Shown piece by piece: positions 21,308 to 31,385 of a DNA stretch of 64,000 nucleotides. The position numbers and the translations under genes were made by a program. A model generated the notes under the pieces. It saw only the letters and a program-made list of their open reading frames with translations. It made no database searches and was not told where the DNA came from. Location of the stretch: positions 150,228,843-150,292,842 of the forward strand of contig NC_073693.1 of the NCBI RefSeq assembly GCF_029784155.1, written 5' to 3'. The number at the start of each line of letters is the position of its first letter. Position 1 is the first letter of the stretch. The DNA comes from Uranotaenia lowii (taxonomy: Eukaryota > Arthropoda > Insecta > Diptera > Culicidae).

Positions 21308-22440
21308 ACGAGAAATTTATTTATTTATTTATTTATTTATTTATTTCGTCAATCAGTTGTAGACTACGTTTACAATTTGCTCATACAAAAATTGTCTTAA
21401 CCACTATTTTGTAAATGTCTTCTGTTTAACACTTTTCTTATTGCAGCTCTGGACATGGTTATGTCAATATGTACACAATATTGATTATAAGTTTTCATCA
21501 TTTGGTTTACAGGTTTGTTGCTGGCGTACATGGTTCGTTGAGACTCTGCTTGAAATAAGTTTCTGGTTCTTAGTATGCGTGAGAGTGTGTAAAAGTTCAA
21601 ATTTTCTAACAAGTATTCTGATTTTACACGTTGGGAGATAATATCGTTAACAAAGGAAATCATAGCAACGTCTCTTCGTTTTTCAAGCGTTTCAATATTG
21701 ATTAACATGCATCGTGCTTCATATGATGGAAGAATTAAAGTGGAACTCCAGCCCAGCTTTCTTAGTGCAAACAGTAGAAATTGTTTTTGAACCGATTCTA
21801 TTCTTGTAACATGAGTGGGCTGATACGGGCACCAAACTACACTACAATATTCGAGTATAGATCTTACATACGATATGAAAAGTGTTTTTATTGTATAAGG
21901 GTCCTTAAAGTGATAACAGAATCTTTTGATAAACCCTAACATACTGGAAGCTTTATTAATAATCGTGTTAAAATGATCAATAAAAGTTAGTTTGGTGTCC
22001 AGTATTACACCTAGGTCCCTAATTTTGTTACATCTTTCAATCTGCTGCTGCCCTAAAGTAAAATTAAAATCATGATGGTTCAGTTTTCTAGAGTAAGATA
22101 TAATGTTGCACTTTTTAATATTAAGATCTAGCAGACTTTTTGCACACGAAATGTAAAAATATCAATATCATCCTGAAAATGCTGTAAATCTATTCTGTTA
22201 CGTATCTCCATGTACAGTTTCATATCGTCGGCATAAATGAGTACTTTGACGCTATTTAATACTAAATTGACATCGTCAACAAAAATTATAAATAACAAGG
22301 GGCCCAAGTGAGATCCTTGTGGAACACCAGAAGTGACCTGTATTTCTGTCGAGATTTTTCCTTTAAAACGGACTACCTGCGTTCGATCCGACAAATATGA
22401 CACGATCCATTTTAAAAGTGAAGTAAAAATATAAAACATT
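21308..22440 (-). pseudogene. Jockey/I-superfamily LINE, 5'-truncated
   Basis: The minus strand encodes the last part of a reverse transcriptase. At 22439-22128 are SYLSDRTQVVRF, SGVPQGSHLGPLLFIIFVDDV and LIYADDMKLYMEI (catalytic YADD box). After a frameshift near 22130, the C-terminal domain at 21942-21397 follows (MLGFIKRFCYHFKDPYTIKT, EYCSVVWCPYQ, LRKLGWSSTLILPSYEARC). It ends in a (TAAA)n tail (21313-21346 on the complement). Everything upstream of the RT palm is missing. It abuts the endonuclease of the L2-like LINE, so it probably inserted there; I could not find a target duplication. Confidence 0.85.
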
Positions 22441-22441
22441 G

Positions 22442-24670
22442 ATAAACCCCATTTTTGTTATTTTACTTTCATGATTGTACCACTGACCATACTGACTGGG
22501 CACTTGATTTCGTTTTCTGGATAATTTTTTCAACAGTACGCAATATCGATTCCAGAGTACGCATTGATCGATTTAAAGAAATGCTTTCCCAGTTAGGAAA
22601 AGCCACCCAACTTAAAAAAAACAGGCTATTTCTACGACAAAATCGGGCTAAACAGGTACATTTTTCCTACAGGGCATTTTTTGTCAAATTTTTCAGGTTC
22701 GCCACCTGCCGTCGGTATTGCGAACCTACAAAATCTGACAAAAAAAATCGACAGAAAATGTTTGAATTTTTGTTCTAAATTTTTGTTCATGTCAGTGTGA
22801 TCAGTGATTGTTCTCTGAATCAGGAGAATAATTTGACATCGGTCAACCAGATAAAATGTGAAGATGGTCTATTTCGTATATGTTTGATTTGACTTTTCAA
22901 AAAAACTTCGAAGGAATAGTTTCACAGAAAGCCGCGTTAGATTTTGTGAGTCATTATAAAAAGAACATATAATTTTTGTCAAAAGTAAATTGTGTTTCGG
23001 GATCCTTAGAATAAAGCTTTTAGATAAGATTGTTCACACCTGAACTAAAGCGAAAGAAGTTTTGCATGTTGTTTGTTATCAATCACTGAAATAAGCTTCA
23101 GTGATTTTTTGGAAAAAAAATCACCATTTTTGAATACTCAGGAAGGACTTGAAAAAACTCGAAGCTGATATAAACATTGTTTACCCCTGTTATTTTTAAG
23201 TTAAGAAGATGCGTCGACATTTTTACTTTCTGGGAATTTCCATAGCTATTTTCAGTATAACGTAAAATATACTGTTTTGATTTGATAATTGTACTCGGCT
23301 TCTAATTATTTGCTAATTACATGCACACATTAGATACCTTTTTGATTCTAAGCTGATTGAAGTCAATTAAATAGAATTGTGTTTCGCTCAAAGTTAATTT
23401 TAAGTAATAAATATGTGAAAAATATTTCTTACCTTACGTTGTGCAGGTATTTTCGTTCGTAAAAATATACATCGGAACATCTAGTTTATAGTCTGTGGGT
23501 TTCGAAGTTATAACTTATAAGTCTCACAGGTTTCATTTACACCTAGTAGGTACCTATGAACTGACTATAACCATCAACTAGAAGGCATCAACTATCGGTT
23601 TTGTATCAGATAAAGGGTGGTGTTAATTAGGATCATTAACGCAAAACATCGTTTTCAACACTCAAATTTAAAGCATTCAGTCTTGTACCACTAAAAATTA
23701 AGCTTGATCAGTTATCTTAATTAGGAGGGTAGGTACTGAAAGTTCGATCAATATAGGGTTGTTGATTGACCCTTAAATCGACCTTTAATCTTACCGTTTT
23801 GCCGGTAATAAAGTGCGCGTTATTATTTTTGAACACGACACCTTCTTGCGATGACTGAGATTAGAGCTTTCATTTAAAGCTTTAAAAGATGGGCTTCAAA
23901 TTTCACAAAGATTTCATTGTTTTTTTTTTAAATAAAAAATGTAAAAACATCCAAAGCAAATTGATTGATTCCAAAAACTCTTGAGTTTAAACTGAATTGA
24001 TTCGCGCTTAATATAATTCTACTTCTCGCATAGTCATTCCCTAGATGGACGATGTAAACAAAAAAAAAAAACAAACTTTTTATTGAAGCGGGGAGATTGA
24101 AAGCCAGTAGTGGGTAAGAGCAAAAACATTAGCGCCATGCGTGTTGATTTTTTTTGTGGCTGATTTACGGTTCAACAGCTGACTTCAGGTGGAATGTTGA
24201 GGTTGATTGGTTCGTTTTTTTGCTGCAGTCGTGTTATTTTTTTTCTTCTAAAATCTAAGATTGGCTCCATAGATTAGGGTCAATACCATCTCGTCTGGGA
24301 TCATAGAATGCACCTACCTAGTTGTGTTTTTACTTTCACCCAAAACAGTGTTCACGTGAGATGCAAGATTGCACATAATCTAGAAAACACACCCCTTAAG
24401 CAGCATCAGATTGTTCATAGTCAGGTGGGTTGCCCTCAATCGATAAGGTCACCCGTAGACTAGTAATTTTTGCCTATTTGGAAAAGCGTTCACTTCTGGC
24501 TGGGTCGAACTGGGTTGATGGAAGTTTTGTAACCTAAACCGTTACTTCTACGATATTAATTAGGTTAGAACGAGGTTCAAGGCTCGAAGAAAAATTAGAT
24601 TAATCGTATTACAGGGTTTTGCTTTCAATATTTATGTCGTGTAATTTTGAAATTCAAATAACTTGCTTAA
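22442..24670. other. Long stretch without recognised genes
   Basis: AT-rich. A short frame of 107 codons at its start is low-complexity. The only structure noted is an inverted repeat at about 22676-22749 (AGGTTCGC at 22695-22702 and GCGAACCT at 22720-22727, with flanking TTTGTCA and TGACAAA). It may be host intergenic or intronic DNA. Confidence 0.5.
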
Positions 24671-24673
24671 CTA

Positions 24674-25863
24674 AAGGGTGATACGGTCAAAATTTGGGAT
24701 ACGGTCAAAATTTGGTCAAGGGAAAACGCGTGTAATCGGTGAAATCGTTTATTCAAAAAATCAAATTAAATTTCTTTTTCAAGTTTAATTAGTATAAAAT
24801 TCAGGAAAAATATTCAGTTAGGCTTCCGCTTTTCCTAATCCGAATTGCCGGGCCTTACGCTTAACCCCTGTCATCAGATTTTGTACAGCCACCTTGTCCA
24901 CCTTCTTCGCCGCAGAAAGCCAGTTTGCCTTGAACTGCTGCTCGTCCTTAGCAGTTTTTTTTGGTCTTCTTTAGGTTCAGCTTGACAATTGCCCAGTATT
25001 CTTGTTCAGGGTTCTTGTCCTTGGGAACCACCTGCACGTTGTTGGCGGCGTACCACTCCATGGCCTTTTTACCGTAATGGCAAGATGAGAAATCCGGCCA
25101 AAACAGTACGGAACAACCGTGTTTCTTCAGGAAAGGCAGCATACGTTTATTCAAACACTCTTTCACGTAAATTTCTTAGTTGACAATCTCGGAAGCTATG
25201 AAAATGCTTTCAAGCCACAGGTACAGATGGCTTGCCAAACCAGATATTTCTTCGCGAACTTTGACAGTTTCATGTGCTTGAAAATATCTGCTACCTTTAC
25301 CCTTCCTTTCGCCGTATAACACTCCTGTCCCGGAAGCTGCTTGTAGTCTGCTTTGACGTAGGTTTCGTCGTCCATTACCACGTAGTCAAACTTCGTCAGC
25401 ATCGTCGTGTACAGCCTCCGGGATCGCGCTTTGACCGTCGTATTTTGTTTATCATCGCGATTTGGAGTCACTACCTTCTTGTAAGTCGATAGTCCGGCTC
25501 GTTTTTTGGCTCGATGCACGGTTGTAGACGATACACCCAGCTTATTTGCGGCATCCCGAAGAGAGAGGTTAGGGTATCGCTTGAAACTACCGGCAACTCT
25601 CTTTGTCGTCTCAGCGGCTTCCGGTTTTCGATTTCCCCCCGATCCAGACTTCCTGGCTGTCGAAAAACGTTCTCGCGATGCGCGAGCAAAATTTGATACT
25701 CTGCTCTTCTTCCTTGGACGGCATTTTGACAACTGAAGAGTGAATTCCAAAACCAAAGTAGGAGCAACATTCTTCAAAATGAGGGGTGTTCAGGATTTTT
25801 AAATGCAAAATTGAAAGAAATACGTCAAGTTGATATTGAACAAATTTTGACCGTATCACCCTT
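24674..25863 (-). mobile_element. Mariner-like (ITmD37E type) element, copy 2
   Basis: About 1.19 kb with the same termini as 106-534. The left end has a TA (24672-24673) and an internal tandem duplication of GATACGGTCAAAATTTGG. The right end is followed by CA rather than TA, a presumed point change. The minus-strand interior is a nearly full-length but broken transposase gene, the most complete family member in the window. Confidence 0.9.
24835..25724 (-). pseudogene. Mariner-like transposase (ITmD37E type), broken
   Basis: From the ATG complement at 25724 (MPSKEEEQ), most of the N-terminal HTH is deleted relative to copy 1 and the frame shifts. The next frame carries KPEAAETTKRVAGSF, a second HTH (LSLRDAANKLGVSSTTVHRAK) and the core VVMDDETYVKADYKQL (first Asp). 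Near 25196 a small deletion shifts the frame. The following block has FWPDFSSCHYGKKAMEWYAANN (second Asp), then PKDKNPEQEYWAIVK, where the usual third-acidic-residue segment appears shortened. The C terminus at 24950-24835 ends ARQFGLGKAEA. The spacing in the family suggests a D37E triad; that is inferred because this copy lacks the full segment. Confidence 0.85.
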
Positions 25864-25869
25864 CAAAGC

Positions 25870-27115
25870 GTAGGTTATGTTTAAGGAATCTACCTTTGAA
25901 AAAAAATGATACAATGAACACTTTTAACATGTAAAAACCCTTATCAATTGTTTTCCACATACGGGAGTAGGTATTGCCCTTTTAAGTATGTTTTTAAAGT
26001 AAACGCTGTAGGCTTCTTAATTTACGACAGGATTGGTTAAACCATTTTCTAACATTTAGCGTTCGATTCAATCTCTAGTCTCATGAAATGAATAAAAGTA
26101 TATTTTGACTACCTGTCAATACTCAGATCAACATATAGATAACTAGTTTATCCGTGCATTTGGTCAAAACACAAATTTGTACGTTCTTGCACTCAGGCAG
26201 TCTGAAGGTCGCCAGGGAGATTTCCACAGAGTTCGTATTTTTTATTAATTGCTCTCAAAAAGCTGCTGGGGGTCTCCATGTTGCAATACCGTTAGTTCGG
26301 TATAAATTTGAACTTCAAACTTCTGCACAGCGGATTAGTCGCAAATCGGCAATATTAAGAGAGAAAAAATGCTTCAAACCGGCCTACTGCAGCAAAACAC
26401 CAATTGCCGATTCGAAGCAGTAAAATTAGCAGTTCTAACCGATCAACGGTTAAAAGCCCCCGAGGGAAATGGCGCTTCGGGGCAAATCTTTCAAAAATAA
26501 AACATAAATAAACATGAATAAACGCATGTGTGAGAAATGTGGCTCTGCACAGGTGGTGCGTGATCGTTTGGGAGTGTTTGAATAAAAAAAACTGAATGAA
26601 ATAAAAACATTGAGCAGAGCATGTCGGTACAGATTGCTTCACATGCATGCACAAAATGGTTTAAGCTTTAGTACCCTACCTCAGGTTTGTTGAGTAGTTA
26701 GCATTTGTACTTAGGCCTTTGAATGGGTGCAGCAGCTGGGTGAACCAATTTTCCACAGCAGGTTTACTGCCCGACTGAGCTTGTTGGAGCTTTGTTTCAC
26801 TAATGATATTAATTATTGCAATTGCTGTCGTTTGTGATACGAACTGGATTTTGCAATGCTCGATTTGTTACCCAAAGAATGACATATTTTTGGTGGTAAT
26901 TGGGAAAAAGAAAACAAACCTAATATAACACACTTTGAAGTAGATATTAGAAGCTTTCAATCTAAAATGGAAATATACCTTAATTTCAGCTTTGAAAAAG
27001 TTCGATGGGTTTATTTGAAGATATTAATTTTTGCAGATAAAACGTTATCGGATATAAAAAAAATGTGTTGAAATATTTTTAGCTTTGGCAATATCTTTTT
27101 TTTTATCATTTTGGG
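25870..27115. other. No gene recognised
   Basis: Mixed AT-rich sequence. Frames up to 99 codons overlap on both strands at 26150-26650 without domains or splice context. Nothing supportable was seen. Confidence 0.5.
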
Positions 27116-27117
27116 AA

Positions 27118-28542
27118 AATAAGTCGTTTTTGTCGTGTGCCGGGATAAGGATGAAAAGGTGATGAAAAGGTGGAAGCAGCACTTCGATGAACACCTGAAC
27201 GGCGCACATGCAGGAGATCAAGACGGTAGGGGAAGGTACATCGCCGGCGTAGCCAACGACGAAGAGGAGCCAATCCCAACGATGAGTGAAGTTAAGGAAG
27301 CCATTCGCCAGCTGAATAGAAACAAGTCGGCTGGGAATGATAGCATCACAGCTGAACTCATCAAAATGGGCCCGGACAGGTTGGCCGATTGCCTACACCG
27401 GTTGATAATCCGGATCTGGGACATAGAACAGCTACCGGAGGAGTGGAAGGAGGGGGTAATATGCCACATCTACAAGAAGGGCGACAAATTGGACTGTGAG
27501 AACTACCGAGCGATCACTGTCCTCAATGCCGCCTACAAAGTGTTGTCCCGAATCCTACTCCGCCGCCTAACGCCACAAGCGAACAGATTCGTGGGAAGTC
27601 ATCAGACCGGCTTTATGGAGGGACGGTCAACGACGGACCAGATATTCACATTACTGCAAATCCTCCAAAAATGCCGGGAACACCATGTCGCATACGACAC
27701 GATCGACCGTATCGAGCTATGGAAAATCATGGACGAGAACGGCTTTTCCGGGAAGCTGATCAGACTGATCAAGGCGACGATGGATGGAACGCAGTGCTGT
27801 GTGCGGATTTCGGGTGAATTGTCGAGTTCATTCGAATCGCGCAGGGGGCTTCGACAAGGTGATGGTCTATCCTGCATGATGTTCAACGTGGCGCTAGAAG
27901 GTGTTATTCGACGAGCGGTGGGCGAAATGCGGGGCACGATTTTCAACAGATCCAGTCAACTTATCTGCTTTGCCGATGACATTGATATAGTCGGCAGATC
28001 ATCTGCGGCGGTGGAGGAGATCTATCGCAAACTGAAACGCGAAGCAGGAAGGATTGGGTTGATGATTAATACGTCCAAGACGAAGTACATGCTGGCCTGC
28101 GGATCCGAGACCGACCGGACCCGCTTGTCCAGTAATAACAAGGTCACGATCGACGGCGACGAGCTGGAGATAGTCGAAGACTTTGTCTATCTGTATACGA
28201 CGCTTATTAGACCGGTTGTTCTCTACGGGCACGAGACATGGATATTGCTCGAGGAGGACCTGCGTACACTCGGAGTATTCGAGCGACGAGTGTTAAGAAC
28301 CATCATTGGTGGCGTACAGGAGAACGGAATGTGGAGGCGAAGGATGAACCACGAGGGGCGCAACGAGCGAGGTGGTTAGACCAAGTGGAGCGTGATCTGG
28401 CGAACGTGGGATGCCCGAGAAATTGGAGAACGGTTGCCATGGATCAAGTGAATTTTAGGAATTATCTTCGTCAAGTTATGTCGTAAGACGGAATACTATG
28501 TAAATAAAAATAAAATAAAATAAATAATAAGTCGTTTTTGTC
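27118..28542 (+). mobile_element. 5'-truncated RTE (JAM1-like) with target duplication
   Basis: The 17-mer AATAAGTCGTTTTTGTC occurs at 27118-27134 and 28526-28542, immediately outside the element, an evident target-site duplication. The 3' end is a (TAAAA)n-like tail (about 28500-28525), as in RTE elements. Everything upstream of the RT, including the endonuclease, is missing. Confidence 0.9.
27135..28486 (+). pseudogene. RTE reverse transcriptase, internally deleted
   Basis: A single frame of about 414 codons runs to 28379. It starts within the polymerase (DEKVMKRWKQHFDEHLNG), then NKSAGNDSITAELIK, the finger motif DCENYRAITVLNAAYKVLSRIL, GFMEGRSTTDQIFTLLQIL, GLRQGDGLSCMMFNVALEG, and LICFADDIDIVGRS (catalytic box). 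Two in-frame deletions are evident. At EHHVAYDTIDR the residues with the first catalytic Asp are gone. At VEDFVYLYTTLIRPVVLYGHE about 50 residues that are present in the 1262-2035 copy are missing. A frameshift near 28350 moves the last block (RWLDQVERDLANVGCPRNWRTVAMDQVNFRNYLRQVMS) to another frame ending at 28486. It is inactive despite the long frame. Confidence 0.9.
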
Positions 28543-28544
28543 AT

Positions 28545-29250
28545 TGTTGTTATTTTTTCATATTTGACATTTTGTAATTTTTGTATTTTTTTGTAATTTT
28601 TGTAATTTTTGTAATATTTGCAATTTTTGTAATTTTTGTAATATTTGTAATATTTATAATTTTTGTAAATTTGGACATTTTTGAAACTTTTGTAATTTTT
28701 GTAGTTTTTGAATATTTTTTTTAAATTATTGAATTTTTCATAATTTTTGTAATTTTTGCAATTTTTGAAATTTTTATAATTTCTGAAATTTTTGTAATTT
28801 TTGTAATTTTTGTAATTTTTGTAATTTTTAATTTTTGTAATTTTTGTAATTTTTGCAATTTTTGTTATTTTTGTAATTTTTGAAATTATTGTAATTTTTG
28901 TAACTTTTGTTGTTTTTGTTATTTATGTTTTTTTTTTTTGTAATTTTTGTATTTGAAGTATTTTTTGTAGTTTTTGTAATTTTTGTTTTTTTTTTGTTAT
29001 CGTTATAATTATTTTATTTTTGTATTTTTTGTTATTTTTGTAATTTTTTAAATTTTTATTTTTTTTGTGATTTTTGCAATTTTTGTAATTTTAGTTTTTT
29101 CTGTAATTTTTGTATTTTTTGCAATTTTTGTACTTTGTAATTTTTGTATTTTTTGGAATTTTTGTAATTTAAATAATTTTCGTAATTTTTGTAATTTTTT
29201 CTAATTTATTTTAATCTTTGTAATTTTTGTAAATTTTGTTATTTTTGTTA
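28545..29250. repeat. Diverged 9-bp satellite, (TAATTTTTG)n
   Basis: About 700 bp of degenerate TAATTTTTG / GTAATTTTT units with frequent point changes and indels. It grades into the regular arrays that follow and resembles the short degenerate tract at 33964-34060 on the far side. Confidence 0.9.
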
Positions 29251-29286
29251 TTTTTGTCTTTTGTATTTTTTTTTGTCTTTTTTGCC

Positions 29287-30490
29287 TTTTATGTCTTTTA
29301 TGTCTTTTATGTCTTTTATGTCTTTTATGTCTTTTATGTCTTTTATGTCTTTTATGTCTTTTATGTCTTTTATGTCTTTTATGTCTTTTATGTCTTTTAT
29401 GTCTTTTATGTCTTTTATGTCTTTTATGTCTTTTATGTCTTTTATGTCTTTTATGTCTTTTATGTCTTTTATGTCTTTTATGTCTTTTATGTCTTTTATG
29501 TCTTTTATGTCTTTTATGTCTTTTATGTCTTTTATGTCTTTTATGTCTTTTATGTCTTTTATGTCTTTTATGTCTTTTATGTCTTTTATGTCTTTTATGT
29601 CTTTTATGTCTTTTATGTCTTTTATGTCTTTTATGTCTTTTATGTCTTTTATGTCTTTTATGTCTTTTATGTCTTTTATGTCTTTTATGTCTTTTATGTC
29701 TTTTATGTCTTTTATGTCTTTTATGTCTTTTATGTCTTTTATGTCTTTTATGTCTTTTATGTCTTTTATGTCTTTTATGTCTTTTATGTCTTTTATGTCT
29801 TTTATGTCTTTTATGTCTTTTATGTCTTTTATGTCTTTTATGTCTTTTATGTCTTTTATGTCTTTTATGTCTTTTATGTCTTTTATGTCTTTTATGTCTT
29901 TTATGTCTTTTATGTCTTTTATGTCTTTTATGTCTTTTATGTCTTTTATGTCTTTTATGTCTTTTATGTCTTTTATGTCTTTTATGTCTTTTATGTCTTT
30001 TATGTCTTTTATGTCTTTTATGTCTTTTATGTCTTTTATGTCTTTTATGTCTTTTATGTCTTTTATGTCTTTTATGTCTTTTATGTCTTTTATGTCTTTT
30101 ATGTCTTTTATGTCTTTTATGTCTTTTATGTCTTTTATGTCTTTTATGTCTTTTATGTCTTTTATGTCTTTTATGTCTTTTATGTCTTTTATGTCTTTTA
30201 TGTCTTTTATGTCTTTTATGTCTTTTATGTCTTTTATGTATTTTATGTCTTTTATGTCTTTTATGTCTTTTATGTCTTTTATGTCTTTTATGTCTTTTAT
30301 GTCTTTTATGTCTTTTATGTCTTTTATGTCTTTTATGTCTTTTATGTCTTTTATGTCTTTTATGTCTTTTATGTCTTTTATGTCTTTTATGTCTTTTATG
30401 TCTTTTATGTCTTTTATGTCTTTTATGTCTTTTATGTCTTTTATGTCTTTTATGTCTTTTATGTCTTTTATGTCTTTTATGTCTTTTTTG
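29287..30490. repeat. 9-bp satellite, (TCTTTTATG)n
   Basis: About 133 almost perfect tandem units, with a single visible variant (ATGTATTTT near 30238). Because 9 is a multiple of 3, all frames stay open; the apparent tripeptide-repeat proteins on both strands are artefacts of the array. Confidence 0.97.
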
Positions 30491-30706
30491 CCTTGTCTGT
30501 CTTTTTTGTCTTTTTTGTCTTTTTTGTCTTTTTTGTCTTTTTTGTCTTTTTTGTCTTTTTTGTCTTTTTTGTCTTTTTTGTCTTTTTGTCTTTTTTGTCT
30601 TTTTTGTCTTTTTTGTCTTTTTTGTCTTTTTTGTCTTTTTTGTCTTTTTTGTCTTTTTTGTCTTTTTTGTCTTTTTTGTCTTTTTTGTCTTTTTTGTCTT
30701 TTTTGT
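30491..30706. repeat. 9-bp satellite, (TCTTTTTTG)n, left block
   Basis: About 24 units differing from the previous block by one base per unit (A to T), with one 8-bp unit near 30583. The switch from one unit type to the other is abrupt, marked by GCCTTGTCTG at about 30489-30500. Confidence 0.97.
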
Positions 30707-30867
30707 CAAAATCAATACTGATGTTATGAAATCGCTTGGTACATCTTTGTACCTGAAAATGATCACATTTTCATATGTGATGAAAGAAATTAGAGAAACA
30801 TGAACTATCAAAGAACGAAAGAACATAAGCCGTAAATATCATGAAAATTTCGAAAAAGATACAACGG

Positions 30868-30940
30868 CTCACCGACAGGACTCGAACCTGCAATCTCCGC
30901 TTCGGTACAACGGCGCGTTAGCCAATTCCACCACGGTGAA
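30868..30940 (-). tRNA. tRNA-like gene, left arm (anticodon ACC by fold)
   Basis: On the minus strand, 73 nt fold into a cloverleaf. Acceptor TTCACCG pairs with CGGTGAG. The D arm has a GG in its loop. The anticodon stem CCGTT/AGCGG encloses loop GTACCGA (U33, anticodon ACC). The variable loop is 5 nt, and the T arm GCAGG-TTCGAGT-CCTGT is canonical. The B box GGTTCGAGTCC is perfect, and an oligo-T lies downstream (complement of 30853-30857). The D stem has one mismatch, and ACC (Gly) is unusual in eukaryotes, so it may be a tRNA pseudogene or SINE-like unit. It is the inverted twin of 31209-31281. Confidence 0.6.
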
Positions 30941-31208
30941 CGTGATGGAACCGGCGAACACGAGCAATCGAGCTCTGCCGATCAACTGCTGGACCTTCTA
31001 TCGAAACACCATGTATATCCCGCATGTGATCTTTCCCTCTATTGATCTCTCTTGTTTCTCTAACCCCACCCATCGACTCGGGATTTTTAGCCGAGCGAGC
31101 ACATGGTCGATTGCGATTGCGATTGCGAGTCGATGGGTGGGGTTTCGATAGAAGGTCCAGCAGTTGATCGGCAGAGCTCGATTGCTCGTGTTCGCCGGTT
31201 CCATCACG

Positions 31209-31281
31209 TTCACCGTGGTGGAATTGGCTAACGCGCCGTTGTACCGAAGCGGAGATTGCAGGTTCGAGTCCTGTCGGTGAG
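31209..31281 (+). tRNA. tRNA-like gene, right arm (anticodon ACC by fold)
   Basis: Identical in sequence to the left-arm copy and folding the same way. A TTTTT terminator follows at 31292-31296. The D-loop region (GTGGAATTGGCTAACGC) recalls Asn/Ile-type tRNAs more than Gly, so the ACC anticodon may be secondary. Whether either copy is transcribed cannot be told from sequence. Confidence 0.6.
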
Positions 31282-31385
31282 CCGTTGTATCTTTTTCGAA
31301 ATTTTCATGATATTTACGGCTTATGTTCTTTCGTTCTTTGATAGTTCATGTTTTTCTAATTTCTTTCATCACATATGAAAATGTG

